This document shows, in pieces, positions 28,887-39,326 of a stretch of DNA of 64,000 bases. The translations under genes were made by a program, and so were the position numbers. Below the pieces are notes generated by a model. The model ran no database searches. It was not told the origin of the DNA and saw only the letters and a program-made list of their open reading frames with translations. Source of the stretch: Shewanella litorisediminis (lineage in GTDB: Bacteria > Pseudomonadota > Gammaproteobacteria > Enterobacterales > Shewanellaceae); contig NZ_CP069213.1 of the NCBI RefSeq assembly GCF_016834455.1, positions 2,728,501 through 2,792,500 of the forward strand, written 5' to 3'. Each line of letters begins with the position of its first letter. The first letter of the stretch is position 1.

Positions 28887-30332
28887 TTGATAAGACTAAG
28901 AAGAGTCCTTTTTCTACTTGCCGGTTTACTGGTGCTGTCTGCGTGTCAGCCGCCAGGGCTTGTTGTGGACGATTCTCAGCCCAGAGCCGAATCTGAGACC
29001 CTTCGAGTAGGTACCCTGTATGGTGCCCAAATCTACATGAGCTCGGGCCAGGGCCTGTCAGGCTTTGATTATGAGCTGGCGCAGAAATTTGCCGACTACC
29101 TGGGCAAGCCGCTGGAAATGCAGCCTTACAGCAACCGAAGCGAGCTTTACGATGCGCTGGCAAAGGGCGACATCGACCTCATCGCCGCCGGTATCACCGA
29201 AAGCCCCAACCGCCGCAATCGTTTTCGTATGGGACCGCCCCTTTACCGGGTGGATCAGGTCGTGGTTTACCGTCAGGGCAATAAGGCACCCGAGTCCATA
29301 GAACAACTCAGCGGCAATTTGACGGTGGTGGCCGACTCGGCCTTTGTGGAAACTCTCACCCGGCTGCAACAAACCCACACCAATCTAAGCTGGGAGCAAA
29401 CCAGCGAAAAAGATAACGACGAACTCATTGCCATGATTGCCAGCGGTGAACTCAACTACACCCTGGCTCAGTCGACCAGCCTGGATATCAACCGCCGTTA
29501 CATGCCGGAGCTCAGAAGTGGCCTGGTGCTGGAGCAAAAAGTGCCGGTGGTCTGGCTGTTGCCAGCCCAAAACAGCGATGCGCTGATGAGTAAGCTGCTG
29601 GCCTTCTGGCATCAGGAAAAACGCGCCGGCACCCTGGCACACCTCAATGAAAAATACTTCGGCCATGTGAAGCGTTTTGATTACGTCGACACCCGCGCCT
29701 TTATCCGCGCCATTGATGCCAAGCTGCCCCGCTACCGGCCCCTGTTTGAAGAATACGCAGGCGATCTCGACTGGCGAAAACTGGCCGCAGCCAGTTATCA
29801 GGAGTCCCACTGGAACCCCAACGCCCGTTCGCCTACCGGGGTGCGCGGCATGATGATGCTGACCAATGCCACCGCCAGCCAGCTGGGGGTGACTAATCGT
29901 CTCGACCCACGGCAAAGCATTCGTGGCGGCGCCGATTATCTGCGGGATTTGATAAACCGCTTGCCTGAGTCCATTCCGGAGAATCAGCGGATGTGGTTTG
30001 CCCTTGCCGCCTACAACATTGGGCTGGGCCATTTGGAAGATGCCCGCCGACTGGCTGAAGCGCAGGGGCTGAACCCCAGCGCCTGGCGGGATGTGAAGCA
30101 GGTATTGCCATTACTGCAAAAGCGCAAGTTTTACAGCCAGACCCGTTACGGCTATGCCAGGGGCGGTGAAGCGGTGCATTATGTGGACTCCATCCGTCGC
30201 TACTACGACACCCTGGTATGGGTGGACAATCAAAAACCCAAGGATGAGCCCCAGCTTCAGGATGAAGTTCAGGTAGAAGAAACCGCCGCCAGCACCACTG
30301 CACAGCCGCCAACAGCGACTCCCCACGAGTAA
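28887..30332 (+). CDS. mltF: Membrane-bound lytic murein transglycosylase F
   Basis: 481 residues. The start used is a TTG, and the signal ends in a lipobox ([10 protein letters not shown]), so it is probably an outer-membrane lipoprotein. Residues about 35-265 form a solute-binding-protein-like regulatory domain ([16 protein letters not shown]). About 285-430 is the lysozyme-like SLT domain with catalytic Glu in [10 protein letters not shown], plus [16 protein letters not shown] and [10 protein letters not shown]. It cleaves peptidoglycan glycan strands to 1,6-anhydromuropeptides. The gene stands alone between purL (divergent) and tadA (convergent). Confidence 0.95.
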   Translation: MIRLRRVLFLLAGLLVLSACQPPGLVVDDSQPRAESETLRVGTLYGAQIYMSSGQGLSGFDYELAQKFADYLGKPLEMQPYSNRSELYDALAKGDIDLIAAGITESPNRRNRFRMGPPLYRVDQVVVYRQGNKAPESIEQLSGNLTVVADSAFVETLTRLQQTHTNLSWEQTSEKDNDELIAMIASGELNYTLAQSTSLDINRRYMPELRSGLVLEQKVPVVWLLPAQNSDALMSKLLAFWHQEKRAGTLAHLNEKYFGHVKRFDYVDTRAFIRAIDAKLPRYRPLFEEYAGDLDWRKLAAASYQESHWNPNARSPTGVRGMMMLTNATASQLGVTNRLDPRQSIRGGADYLRDLINRLPESIPENQRMWFALAAYNIGLGHLEDARRLAEAQGLNPSAWRDVKQVLPLLQKRKFYSQTRYGYARGGEAVHYVDSIRRYYDTLVWVDNQKPKDEPQLQDEVQVEETAASTTAQPPTATPHE

Positions 30333-30389
30333 CACCTTTACTGGTGAACAGAAATCCACCACTGAAGCAGTGGCTGTGATCCCCTGCTC

Positions 30390-30418
30390 TTGCCAGTATC
30401 CCGGAGCACTGCTAATGT
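30390..30418 (+). promoter_or_regulatory. Possible sigma-70 promoter for the 40-residue ORF
   Basis: TTGCCA at 30390-30395 (5 of 6 matches), a 17-base spacer and a weak TAATGT at 30413-30418. Confidence 0.3.
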
Positions 30419-30473
30419 GCGGTGTAGAAAAAGAATTGGCCGTTAAGGACCAATGAGTTACAAGGGGCCTTAC

Positions 30474-30596
30474 ATGAAAAGAAAAACCATCAATAACCAT
30501 ACCGCTGCAAGACGCCGCACCCTGGTCAAATTCCGCCACAGCCGCTTGCTGCGCAGACAAAAACTCTTCTTTAGCCTTATCCAGTCTGAAGAGTAA
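30474..30596 (+). CDS. Putative 40-residue basic protein
   Basis: The ORF begins MKRKTINNHTAARRRTLVKF and has a further RLLRRQKLFF cluster, giving a strongly basic protein with an acidic two-residue end. AAGGGG lies at a proper distance before the ATG, and a plausible promoter precedes it. It may bind nucleic acid or ribosomes, but this is only from charge. I do not recognise the family. Confidence 0.42.
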   Translation: MKRKTINNHTAARRRTLVKFRHSRLLRRQKLFFSLIQSEE

Positions 30597-30631
30597 ATAC
30601 ACAGGGCTTTCGCCCACGCTCCATTGCGTCC

Positions 30632-31219
<588 letters not shown>

Positions 31220-31255
31220 CTAGACTTTAATCAGACATTTCAAAGGCCGCTGCTA

Positions 31256-32128
31256 ATGCGTTTTCAAAAGCAATCCGGGCACTTATACATTCAATATCTC
31301 ACTTTGCTCCTCGGGATCGTTTTTATAGTCCTGTATCTGAAGTGGGCTGATCACCAACCTCAGCTAAAACAGCTGGAACTGGTCCTTGAGAGTGTGCCAG
31401 TACTCTTCTGGTTGGTGATTATGTTCAGCTGTCGCTATATCCGCCACCTCAAGCACAGCTATCTCCTGCTCCTGAGCGGCGCAATCGTCTCTTTCTTCGG
31501 AAGCATGATGAACTGGCTGGATGAAATCACCCTGCCAACAAAATTAGCCTTTGTAGAGGACATTCTGCTGTCCATCGGGCTTATCCTCTCGGCAACGGGA
31601 CTGTTGCTGCTTTTCCGTCATCAGGTGGTTCAGCACAGTTTACTTAAGAAAATTGCCGCCACCGATCCCCTTACCGGCGCCCTCAACCGCCGCGCCTTTA
31701 AGGCACCCAAAGAACACAAACACAGTGAGCGCACTGTGTTTGCACTGGTGGACGTGGATCACTTCAAGCGCATTAATGATACCTTCGGCCACGATGCCGG
31801 TGATTTTGTGCTGGTCGAACTCGCCAAACTCATCAGCAGCCACATACGTGAAGAGGATCAGTTTTTTCGTTGGGGCGGTGAAGAGTTTTTGCTGGAATTC
31901 AGGCAAGCCGAGTTGGCACAGGCAAGCAAAAGGATGGAATCCCTGCGCCAACTGGTTGAGTCCAGCCATTTCAATCTCAATGGTCAGGCCATCAAGATCA
32001 CCGTCAGTGCTGGGCTCGCCGCCGTTTCACCGGGCCATGGGGGGCTCGAAAAGGCGTTGAAGGCAGCCGATGAAGCTCTCTACCGCGCCAAGGGCAACGG
32101 CCGTAACCGAATTGAAATGGCGGCATAA
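31256..32128 (+). CDS. Membrane diguanylate cyclase (GGDEF)
   Basis: 290 residues from the ATG at 31256; the frame opens earlier but overlaps tadA. Four hydrophobic helices occupy about residues 10-125. The catalytic GGDEF domain follows from about 135 (ATDPLTGALNRRAF, VDVDHFKRINDTFGHDAGD). The active-site motif is GGEEF, and an RxxD inhibitory site (REED) lies five residues before it, so product inhibition by c-di-GMP is expected. No EAL domain is present. It probably responds to a membrane signal and favours attachment over swimming. Confidence 0.92.
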   Translation: MRFQKQSGHLYIQYLTLLLGIVFIVLYLKWADHQPQLKQLELVLESVPVLFWLVIMFSCRYIRHLKHSYLLLLSGAIVSFFGSMMNWLDEITLPTKLAFVEDILLSIGLILSATGLLLLFRHQVVQHSLLKKIAATDPLTGALNRRAFKAPKEHKHSERTVFALVDVDHFKRINDTFGHDAGDFVLVELAKLISSHIREEDQFFRWGGEEFLLEFRQAELAQASKRMESLRQLVESSHFNLNGQAIKITVSAGLAAVSPGHGGLEKALKAADEALYRAKGNGRNRIEMAA

Positions 32129-32221
32129 ACACAGCGTTATTCTGTGCCTTTAAGGCATTGGTTCTGAAAAGTTTCCCCCTCAGACATGGCTGCTTGGGTT
32201 GAAGCGGTATACCTATTTAAG

Positions 32222-32602
32222 TCAATCAACCACGGCCATCCCCGGTGGGTAATAGGTAACTTCAAAGCGCACCCCATCAAGGTCTTTCATAAACAAGGCG
32301 ATGGCACCACCGAGGTTTTGCACCTCAGGTACCTCGAACCCCGCCTCCGCCATGGCGGCACGCACCCCATAGACCTGCTCAGGCGATGACGCGCCAAAGC
32401 CCAGGTGATTCATACCTGCACCGTAACGCTCGTAGGCAGAGGTACCGGCTTTTGCCTGCAAAAACTGAAAGAAAAAGCCTTCGCCATCCGTCCATACGTG
32501 GTTTTTCTTTTTTGAAAAGCCGAGCAAAGGCAGTAATTGCTCGTAGTAAGGCATGCTGAGTTCCAGCGATGACACCAGAAGGGTGATGTGGTCAATCTTC
32601 AT
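32222..32602 (-). CDS. VOC (glyoxalase/bleomycin-resistance) superfamily protein
   Basis: 126 residues from the ATG at 32602. The beta-alpha-beta-beta-beta repeats are visible: MKIDHITLLVSSLELSMPYY at the start, and GMNHLGFGASS and FEVTYY later. Possible metal ligands are His5, His at GMNHLGF and Glu of FEVTYY. VOC proteins include dioxygenases, isomerases and drug-binding proteins, so no substrate can be assigned. Confidence 0.82.
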   Translation of the reverse strand: MKIDHITLLVSSLELSMPYYEQLLPLLGFSKKKNHVWTDGEGFFFQFLQAKAGTSAYERYGAGMNHLGFGASSPEQVYGVRAAMAEAGFEVPEVQNLGGAIALFMKDLDGVRFEVTYYPPGMAVVD

Positions 32603-32719
32603 AAGCAAACTGTTCCCTGTATTAAAACCCTGTGTATGGCTCATTGAACTTGGTTTTAGTCAAACTCATGCGTCCAAAACCACTGCCAAGCACCATTCAA
32701 CTTGCAATTCATTCGCTAT

Positions 32720-35700
32720 TCAATCCTGTGACTTTATCTCTCTTATGGTGAGATCAATCAGCATTACCTCAATCGCAGCAACACAAGGAAAGCTATTGGA
32801 AATAGTATTCCAGTAAGACTTTAATGCTGTTTCAAGCCCAGAAAGCGGTACTGGTTGATTTTCAATCTGCCAATGTTGCTGATGAGACTTTCCCTGCCAG
32901 ACTAATAAAAACACACCACAACCCGCCGTTTCTTCACGTAGGTAATCACCGGCAAGTTGGTTACGTAATCGCTCACAGAGTTCAGAACCAGACCATCCCT
33001 TATCCAGCAACTTGAGCTCAATTGGCACCGGTGAAGCTATCTGTGAGCTTTGAGTCCAAATATCCGGCCTCTGCTTATTTGGCAGCTCGTTTTCTTGTGC
33101 ACAAGAGTAGCGTCCAGAAGATTTGAGATTCAGCCAACCCACTATGAGATTACGCAATTCGGTTTCACCGTCAGCCTTCTGCCAAGTCTTATAGGGGCTG
33201 TCATTACCACGTTCTACCCAAGCCTTCAAATCAAGCAAACGATCAACAGTTAGCTCAAAAAGCTGCCGATTGGTTGTAGGTTTGCTCTCTTGGTACTGGT
33301 CATAATCCCGTACTTGTTGCTCCGTCCAAAACTCCAAATCAGCATCTTGTTCTGCTCGTTGGTAAGCCCGCTTTTGCATCCAAGGCCGATATGTCTCATC
33401 TGGATGCTCTTTAGCTAACTCGGTCAAGGCAATATAAGTCTCTTTCCCAGGGATCTCAGATAGTAAATTAAATAGAGCATTGCGGCCGTCTTGCGCATCA
33501 TCGCGCAGCCCAGGCGAATACACTCCTTTACCCGCTCGTTCAATGTCGTCTCGGGCTCGGATATACCTATGCATAAGGATATAAAGTCTTTTTAAATGTC
33601 TGATATCACGGAAACTACCGCGGCTATAGCCAATACGTGATGAACGCCTTGTTCCCATTAACTCCGATATAAATCGCTGAGCTTCGTGTGATGCCTCTTT
33701 CGGTGGAAGGCTCGACAACCACTTCTCAAATACAGAAATTCCTTCTTCTGCGTCAAAGTCAGCCCAAAGCGCAAACCAAACTGCCGACTGTCCACACATC
33801 GCATTTCGGGCAACTTTTGACCCTACCAATTTCAAGACCGGTTCAGTATCTGCGTTACCATTCAGTAAAATATTGATGCCATAACCTAAAGCTTCACTGC
33901 TTAAGATTTCGTGCTGCCGCAACCACGATAGGATCGAAGGAACCAATTGGCTATGCATCCACGGCGCGTGGTAAACCAAATCACTCAAAATGTAGTGTGT
34001 AGGTTTAGTTGCTTCTGTATTCGCGAGCTCCCAGTGCAATTCGGTGAGGACTGCTTCCAAGACCAGCTGTGGATACGCCACATACATTCGTTCAAACCAA
34101 CTTGGGAAGCCGTTGAGCTCCCAGACAATATATCGAAGCGCATGGCGAACCTCGGCTTCTGTCAAATTTTCAGGAAAGTCGATGTTCTCGCTCGCTTCTA
34201 TTTCGAGGCCAGCCATGGCGAAGACAAGCGAATAGGGTATGGAGTTGGTATTACCTCCTTCTGAACGCAGGCCAGGAGTATAGTTACGCCAATAAGATAT
34301 TGCGGCTTCCCGGTAAGCCCGAGCGACATCCTCACCAAACTCAGGAATCAAGGCTTGCCAATCTGCACCGTCACTACGGCTTGTCCGAAAACCAGAGCCC
34401 TCAATTTCTCCTAACAACCAAAGTTGGTCGTCGCTGACCCTACCTTGCGCTAATCCAGGAGGATGACAAACAACATCTGGGTTAGCCTTTAAACGTTCTA
34501 TCCATTTAGTGCGGTTGAGCTTACGTTCTTCCTGTTTTTGTTTCCACTTCGCTTCTTGCTGAGCTGATTTTTCCTCCAATTCAATGAGACTTTGCGACTT
34601 AGTTGGATTGAGGAACGTACTATGTTGCAGTGCCAATTCCGAATTACCTTCGACCGCACATTTGAGTAGTTCCAACCAACCTTCAGGTCTATCCGCTTGG
34701 GTAAACAACCTGTGGGCAAGTGACAATGCAACCAATTTATCATCCAGAAACTCACGCGTTGCAATGAATCCCAGCACGTCATGAAACCTTTCAGCTTCGA
34801 ATTTCCAGTAATGTTGAAGCCATTGAACCGGCCAGTCATCTATCAGCCGTTCGGATTTTTTTATCCAACGCCGATGCCGCGCATCTTCAATACAATGCCA
34901 AAACAAGGCGTCATTCAGTTCTTTCCAGGCCGGAACAAGTTGATATAGGGAACTTTTGTAGTCGTCAAAACCTTCACCATGCCAATACTGTACTGTTGGC
35001 CCCTTCAATAAAATAGTAAATCCTTCAAGCAACATAGCGGCCTCAGAACGGGCTGAAACCAGCCGTTCGACCGCATGTGTTGCTGGGCCTAGTAGCCATA
35101 GAAATTGCTGTGAGACATGGCATTCCCGCTGCTGGATGTACGGCTCCCGATCAAGAAAATCATTCAAACCAAGGACCATAGCAATCAGAGGCTCTATCGC
35201 ATCCAATGAGCCGGGATTAGGTAAACGGTCTATGAATTCATGAATCGCCTGCCCCAACCCAGTGGCCTGGTAACGGTCATATGCTTCTAACTTGTTAATT
35301 GATACAAGCAGACTGTTTACCGAAGCTATATCAGGCTCTACTTCCTCTAAAATCTCGGTCAGTAATCTGCGGGGCAAAGGCTGTGGCAGGACATTCAGTT
35401 GAGCCCATAAACTACTTTGTTGTTCCTGCGTCCCGCATGTCATCACAGCCCGTGTTGCAGCAATGCGCGCAAATGCCCCCCGCTCAGTGTCGATTGCAAT
35501 TTCGAACAATGGAGGCAAACAGTCGTGCATATTTCCCTGCCAAACCAATCGACCCAGGAAAAAAATTGCGCCAACGTTGCTTCTATGCTCTGTGATAATA
35601 CGAAGGGCATCCCCACTCAGATCCGGCTGGGCAATCTTGGCTATCGCGCTGTTATCCCGCGCCGAACGGTTATCTTCATCCGCGACAATTCTGCTGACAA

Positions 35701-37039
35701 TGTCGTGAAGGAGAGCTTGTCGTTCTGCAAATGGCAAATGCGCTGCATCGCCTCCTTCGACTGCAATTTCCGGAGCAATTTTTAGGGCTTTATGACGAAG
35801 TCCATCATCGAATAATATTAACCAGGACAATACCGGCCGAAGACGTGGTGTAACGATTGAGTGCCCATATTGCTCACGAATAAACAGTGACTCGATAGCA
35901 TGACGGGCATAACCATTTTTGAGCTGTTCAGCAAACCATTCCGCTGCGAGCAGCTCCCTAACATCCCTGTGTCTAAAACGCACCATGCCATAAAGCACGT
36001 CATTGAAAATCCCACGTTCAAGCAATGCTTGCACGTCTGCCGGTTCCCAGTCGCCCAGAACCCTTTCTGCATCAATGCCTTTATTTGAGTAAATAGAGTC
36101 CGGAACACAAATACCTGCTTCACCCGTTAGAATCACAGCAGCGGCAAGCAAGCGTGCCCCATGCCTTGCTTTCTGCCGATTAAGAGGCTGGCGCTGTGCA
36201 CGATTTGGATCAATTTCCTTTAAGCGAAGATCAATATTGTGTTGCAGTAACTCAAGCCGGCCATTAAGTGTTTGATCTGCCTGCCACTTAGCCAATATGC
36301 CTTCGAGATCAAACGGACGCCCTGCCATCTGCATCAAATTTGCACGATGGAGGTCAGTGATCAACTTGTCTACTTGTTGCACCCCACGAGCATTGGCAAA
36401 GAATCGAATGTCTTTTTCATCCAGTGCATTAAGCAAGTAAACTTTCAAGGCACTTTCAGGTTCATCCTGCTTTTCTCTATCAATTTCTCCGGCGTTGCTG
36501 ACTTCCTCTACCTTCGGTCGTAAATAGGGTAGGTATCGCTCCAGCATGTCTCTATCTGATCTTGCACGCCAGGCATAGGGGCGGCTGGAAATAAAAATGT
36601 GCGCACGTCGCTTAGCGAAATTTATTCGAGTCGCAAAACACTTAATTGCCTTCTCAAATGCACGTGGATTTTCCAATCGTGCCTCGTCGATTGAATCAAG
36701 GAAAAACCAAGCTTCATCTTGTGAACTTAGCCAGTGCTCAAAAGACTCCAAGCTGCCTACGTCAAATGAGTTTTCGAAGCCATCTTCGATATCTTCTATG
36801 CGGATAAAGAAGGCTGCACGGCCTTCATCTTCAGCACACTTTGCGCGAGCCTCCATCTCGAAACTTTTTCCTGCTCCGGCCTCAGCCAAAATAACGCAGC
36901 GATACTCCCCTTCAAGTTCCGGCCAGCCAGTACGCTTCCCTTCCCCCCAGATTGAGAGTATTTCCATTTCGTCAGCATCAGCTTCAGATTTTGGTACCTT
37001 CGAAAAAAACCTCTTGAGGGGCACTGACCTGTCATTCAT
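32720..37039 (-). CDS. Large NACHT/STAND-like ATPase with C-terminal PD-(D/E)XK-like nuclease motif; candidate antiphage protein
   Basis: 1439 residues, and the ATG at 37039 has a strong GGAGGTG ribosome site. Residues 52-59 are Walker A (EAGAGKS), 112-120 are Walker B (FFLDSIDEA), and 148-157 have the sensor FISSRPYAWR, all as in NACHT-type P-loop ATPases. Residues about 330-380 look like a winged-helix segment. Residues about 400-1250 are helical, Leu/Trp-rich and probably repeats that could sense a ligand. Near the end, RPDIW (Asp1326) and PIELKLLDKGW (Glu1341, Lys1343), then LRNQLAGDYL, fit the D...ExK core of restriction-type nucleases. STAND proteins with nuclease effectors are known in phage defence (Avs, bNACHT), where the effector is mostly N-terminal. 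Here it is C-terminal. The gene stands alone beside guaA and is AT-richer than its neighbours. The function is inferred, and I do not recognise a named system. Confidence 0.75.
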   Translation of the reverse strand: MNDRSVPLKRFFSKVPKSEADADEMEILSIWGEGKRTGWPELEGEYRCVILAEAGAGKSFEMEARAKCAEDEGRAAFFIRIEDIEDGFENSFDVGSLESFEHWLSSQDEAWFFLDSIDEARLENPRAFEKAIKCFATRINFAKRRAHIFISSRPYAWRARSDRDMLERYLPYLRPKVEEVSNAGEIDREKQDEPESALKVYLLNALDEKDIRFFANARGVQQVDKLITDLHRANLMQMAGRPFDLEGILAKWQADQTLNGRLELLQHNIDLRLKEIDPNRAQRQPLNRQKARHGARLLAAAVILTGEAGICVPDSIYSNKGIDAERVLGDWEPADVQALLERGIFNDVLYGMVRFRHRDVRELLAAEWFAEQLKNGYARHAIESLFIREQYGHSIVTPRLRPVLSWLILFDDGLRHKALKIAPEIAVEGGDAAHLPFAERQALLHDIVSRIVADEDNRSARDNSAIAKIAQPDLSGDALRIITEHRSNVGAIFFLGRLVWQGNMHDCLPPLFEIAIDTERGAFARIAATRAVMTCGTQEQQSSLWAQLNVLPQPLPRRLLTEILEEVEPDIASVNSLLVSINKLEAYDRYQATGLGQAIHEFIDRLPNPGSLDAIEPLIAMVLGLNDFLDREPYIQQRECHVSQQFLWLLGPATHAVERLVSARSEAAMLLEGFTILLKGPTVQYWHGEGFDDYKSSLYQLVPAWKELNDALFWHCIEDARHRRWIKKSERLIDDWPVQWLQHYWKFEAERFHDVLGFIATREFLDDKLVALSLAHRLFTQADRPEGWLELLKCAVEGNSELALQHSTFLNPTKSQSLIELEEKSAQQEAKWKQKQEERKLNRTKWIERLKANPDVVCHPPGLAQGRVSDDQLWLLGEIEGSGFRTSRSDGADWQALIPEFGEDVARAYREAAISYWRNYTPGLRSEGGNTNSIPYSLVFAMAGLEIEASENIDFPENLTEAEVRHALRYIVWELNGFPSWFERMYVAYPQLVLEAVLTELHWELANTEATKPTHYILSDLVYHAPWMHSQLVPSILSWLRQHEILSSEALGYGINILLNGNADTEPVLKLVGSKVARNAMCGQSAVWFALWADFDAEEGISVFEKWLSSLPPKEASHEAQRFISELMGTRRSSRIGYSRGSFRDIRHLKRLYILMHRYIRARDDIERAGKGVYSPGLRDDAQDGRNALFNLLSEIPGKETYIALTELAKEHPDETYRPWMQKRAYQRAEQDADLEFWTEQQVRDYDQYQESKPTTNRQLFELTVDRLLDLKAWVERGNDSPYKTWQKADGETELRNLIVGWLNLKSSGRYSCAQENELPNKQRPDIWTQSSQIASPVPIELKLLDKGWSGSELCERLRNQLAGDYLREETAGCGVFLLVWQGKSHQQHWQIENQPVPLSGLETALKSYWNTISNSFPCVAAIEVMLIDLTIREIKSQD

Positions 37040-37432
37040 ATCGAAACACCTCCAGATCCACTAGGTTGGAGTTCCCTGTGTTCATAAACGATAACGTGGG
37101 ACTTCAGGATACTCACGATCGTAAAATTCCGGCGTCATTCATTTCACAGCTTGGGTATATTGGGCACTGAATCTATTTCATCCAGTTCCCACATCAGAGT
37201 CAACGAAATAGTCTGACACAACAGTTAGTTGGCCCAATAACATTTGGTAAATAGTCGGACCTGTACACCAATCCCCCGTTCCGATGCTGCCGAGGACCTT
37301 GCTGAAAATGGCGTGGCGAGGCATGGATGCCGAAGCAGCGTCAGTCGAATCAGGGATGAGCGTCAGACGCGCTAGCCGATTTTCGGCATAAGGTCGAGGG
37401 GTAGTCAGCATCGGTGGGGTGTCCTTGGGGAT

Positions 37433-37464
37433 GCAAGGGGTATTGGACAAGCAATACCCCTTGC
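37433..37464. repeat. Perfect 13-bp inverted repeat within a structured intergenic element
   Basis: GCAAGGGGTATTG, loop GACAAG, CAATACCCCTTGC. A second stem GCCCG-GAGG-CGGGC overlaps its end at 37463-37476. There is no T-run, so it is not a standard terminator. The surrounding sequence looks like a dispersed intergenic repeat, which needs a genome search. Confidence 0.7.
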
Positions 37465-37579
37465 CCGGAGGCGGGCTGGAAGGCCGCGACTTTGCAGTAC
37501 TAAAACAGAGAGAATAATTGCATGCTGGTGCCATCAGCAGGAAAGTGTCAACTGTATTCGGGATGGGCCAGATGAAAAA

Positions 37580-37609
37580 ATAAAGCCCATGATTTCATGG
37601 GCTTTATTT
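37580..37609 (-). terminator. Terminator of guaA
   Basis: AATAAAGCCCATGA and TCATGGGCTTTATT make a long stem just past the guaA stop. Confidence 0.8.
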
Positions 37610-37649
37610 CGTCTAACTCAGGCTAACTGCGACAGTTGAATAAGCGCAA

Positions 37650-39227
37650 TTATTCCCACTCGATGGTGGCAGGTGGCTTGCCGGAGATGTCGTACACCAC
37701 GCGGGAAATACCGTCGACTTCGTTGATGATGCGGTTGGATACGCGGCCAAGGAAATCGTATGGCAGGTGCGCCCAGTGTGCAGTCATAAAGTCGATGGTT
37801 TCCACGGCGCGCAGCGACACAACCCAGTCGTACTTACGGCCATCGCCCATCACGCCCACACTGCGAACCGGCAGGAACACGGTGAACGCCTGGCTGACCT
37901 TGTTGTACAGATCGGCGCGGTGCAGCTCTTCAATGAAGATGGCATCGGCGCGGCGCAAAAGGTCGCAGTATTCTTTCTTCACTTCGCCAAGTACACGCAC
38001 CCCAAGGCCCGGGCCTGGGAATGGGTGGCGATAGAGCATGTCGTAAGGCAGGCCGAGTTCCAGACCAATCTTACGCACTTCGTCTTTGAAGAGTTCACGC
38101 AGCGGTTCTACCAAGCCCAGCTCCATATCATCGGGCAGACCACCCACGTTGTGGTGCGACTTGATCACATGGGCCTTGCCGGTGGCACTGCCTGCAGACT
38201 CAATCACGTCTGGATAGATGGTGCCCTGGGCCAGCCACTTGGCGTTAACGCACTTGGAGGCTTCTTCGTCGAAGATTTCCACGAACACGCGGCCGATGAT
38301 CTTACGCTTGGCCTCAGGGTCGTTTTCGCCCTTGAGGGCGTCGAGGAAACGGCTTTCAGCATCCACGTGAACAATGTTGAGACCAAAGTGGTCGCCGAAC
38401 ATTTCCAGTACCTGCTTGGCTTCGTTGAGGCGCAAGAGGCCATTGTCAACGAATACACAGGTCAGACGCTTGCCGATGGCGCGGTGCAGCAGCATGGCCG
38501 TCACGGAAGAGTCCACACCGCCGGAGAGGCCGAGGATCACTTCATCGTCGCCCACCTGAGCCTTGATGCGCTCTACCGCGTCTTCGATGATGGAGGCTGG
38601 CTGCCACTTGTTATCACAGCCACAGATGTCCATCACAAAATGTTCCAGCATGCGCTTGCCCTGACGGGTGTGAGTCACTTCGGGGTGGAACTGCACACCG
38701 TAGAACTTCTTGTCTTCGTTGGCCATTACGGCAAACGGACAGGTCTCGGTCTTGGCAACAGCCACAAAGCCTTCTGGAATTTCAGAGACCTTGTCACCGT
38801 GGCTCATCCACACGTCCAAGAGCGGCTTGCCGGCGTCGGAAATGCCGTCTTCGATGTGACGCAGCAGCGCACTGTCGCTCAGTACTTCAACCTGGGCATA
38901 GCCGAACTCGCGCTCGCCAACGCCCTGGATAACCTTGCCGCCCAGCTGCTCGCTCATGGTCTGCATGCCGTAGCAAATACCCAGCACGGGCACACCGGCG
39001 TTAAACACATACTCAGGGGCGCGGGGAGAGTTTTCTTCGGTGACAGACTCGGGGCCACCGGCCAGAACGATACCGTTAGGGGCAAATTCGCGGATCTGCG
39101 CTTCGGTCACATCCCAGGCCCAGAGTTCGCAGTACACGCCGATTTCACGGATACGGCGGGCAATCAGCTGAGTGTACTGAGAACCGAAATCCAGAATAAG
39201 TATCTTGTGCTCATGAATGTTGCTCAT
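37650..39227 (-). CDS. guaA: GMP synthase (glutamine-hydrolysing)
   Basis: 525 residues. The N-terminal class I glutaminase has nucleophile Cys in GICYGMQTM. The ATP-pyrophosphatase domain has the P-loop [10 protein letters not shown] near residue 235, and the C-terminal dimer domain ends in KPPATIEWE. It converts XMP to GMP. It follows guaB by 99 bases on the same strand. The 3' end of guaA is a known insertion site for genomic islands, which is relevant for the next gene. Confidence 0.97.
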   Translation of the reverse strand: MSNIHEHKILILDFGSQYTQLIARRIREIGVYCELWAWDVTEAQIREFAPNGIVLAGGPESVTEENSPRAPEYVFNAGVPVLGICYGMQTMSEQLGGKVIQGVGEREFGYAQVEVLSDSALLRHIEDGISDAGKPLLDVWMSHGDKVSEIPEGFVAVAKTETCPFAVMANEDKKFYGVQFHPEVTHTRQGKRMLEHFVMDICGCDNKWQPASIIEDAVERIKAQVGDDEVILGLSGGVDSSVTAMLLHRAIGKRLTCVFVDNGLLRLNEAKQVLEMFGDHFGLNIVHVDAESRFLDALKGENDPEAKRKIIGRVFVEIFDEEASKCVNAKWLAQGTIYPDVIESAGSATGKAHVIKSHHNVGGLPDDMELGLVEPLRELFKDEVRKIGLELGLPYDMLYRHPFPGPGLGVRVLGEVKKEYCDLLRRADAIFIEELHRADLYNKVSQAFTVFLPVRSVGVMGDGRKYDWVVSLRAVETIDFMTAHWAHLPYDFLGRVSNRIINEVDGISRVVYDISGKPPATIEWE

Positions 39228-39326
39228 GGAAAACCTTTATCTCATTTGGCATTTATCTTGTTCCGGCGCCAGAGATGGCACCGGACATCAGGTACAGCAA
39301 GGGCGACCCGGGGCCGCCCTTTTCAA

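Larger units (their letters stand above)
37040..37649. other. 610-base gap between the NACHT gene and guaA
   Basis: No convincing gene. It contains the NACHT gene's promoter region, a GC-rich structured segment at about 37270-37500 with two hairpins (one 13-bp perfect), and the guaA terminator. A 118-codon minus-strand frame at 37178-37534 has biased, non-protein-like composition and no ribosome site. Confidence 0.5.

Noticed and set aside
32640..32740. Second copy of the guaA 3' end as an attachment site
   Set aside because: No matching repeat of the guaA terminal sequence was found by eye on the far side of the NACHT gene.
37178..37534. 118-codon minus-strand frame upstream of the NACHT gene
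   Set aside because: Low-complexity Pro/Thr/Ser-rich translation, no ribosome site, and it spans the structured repeat.
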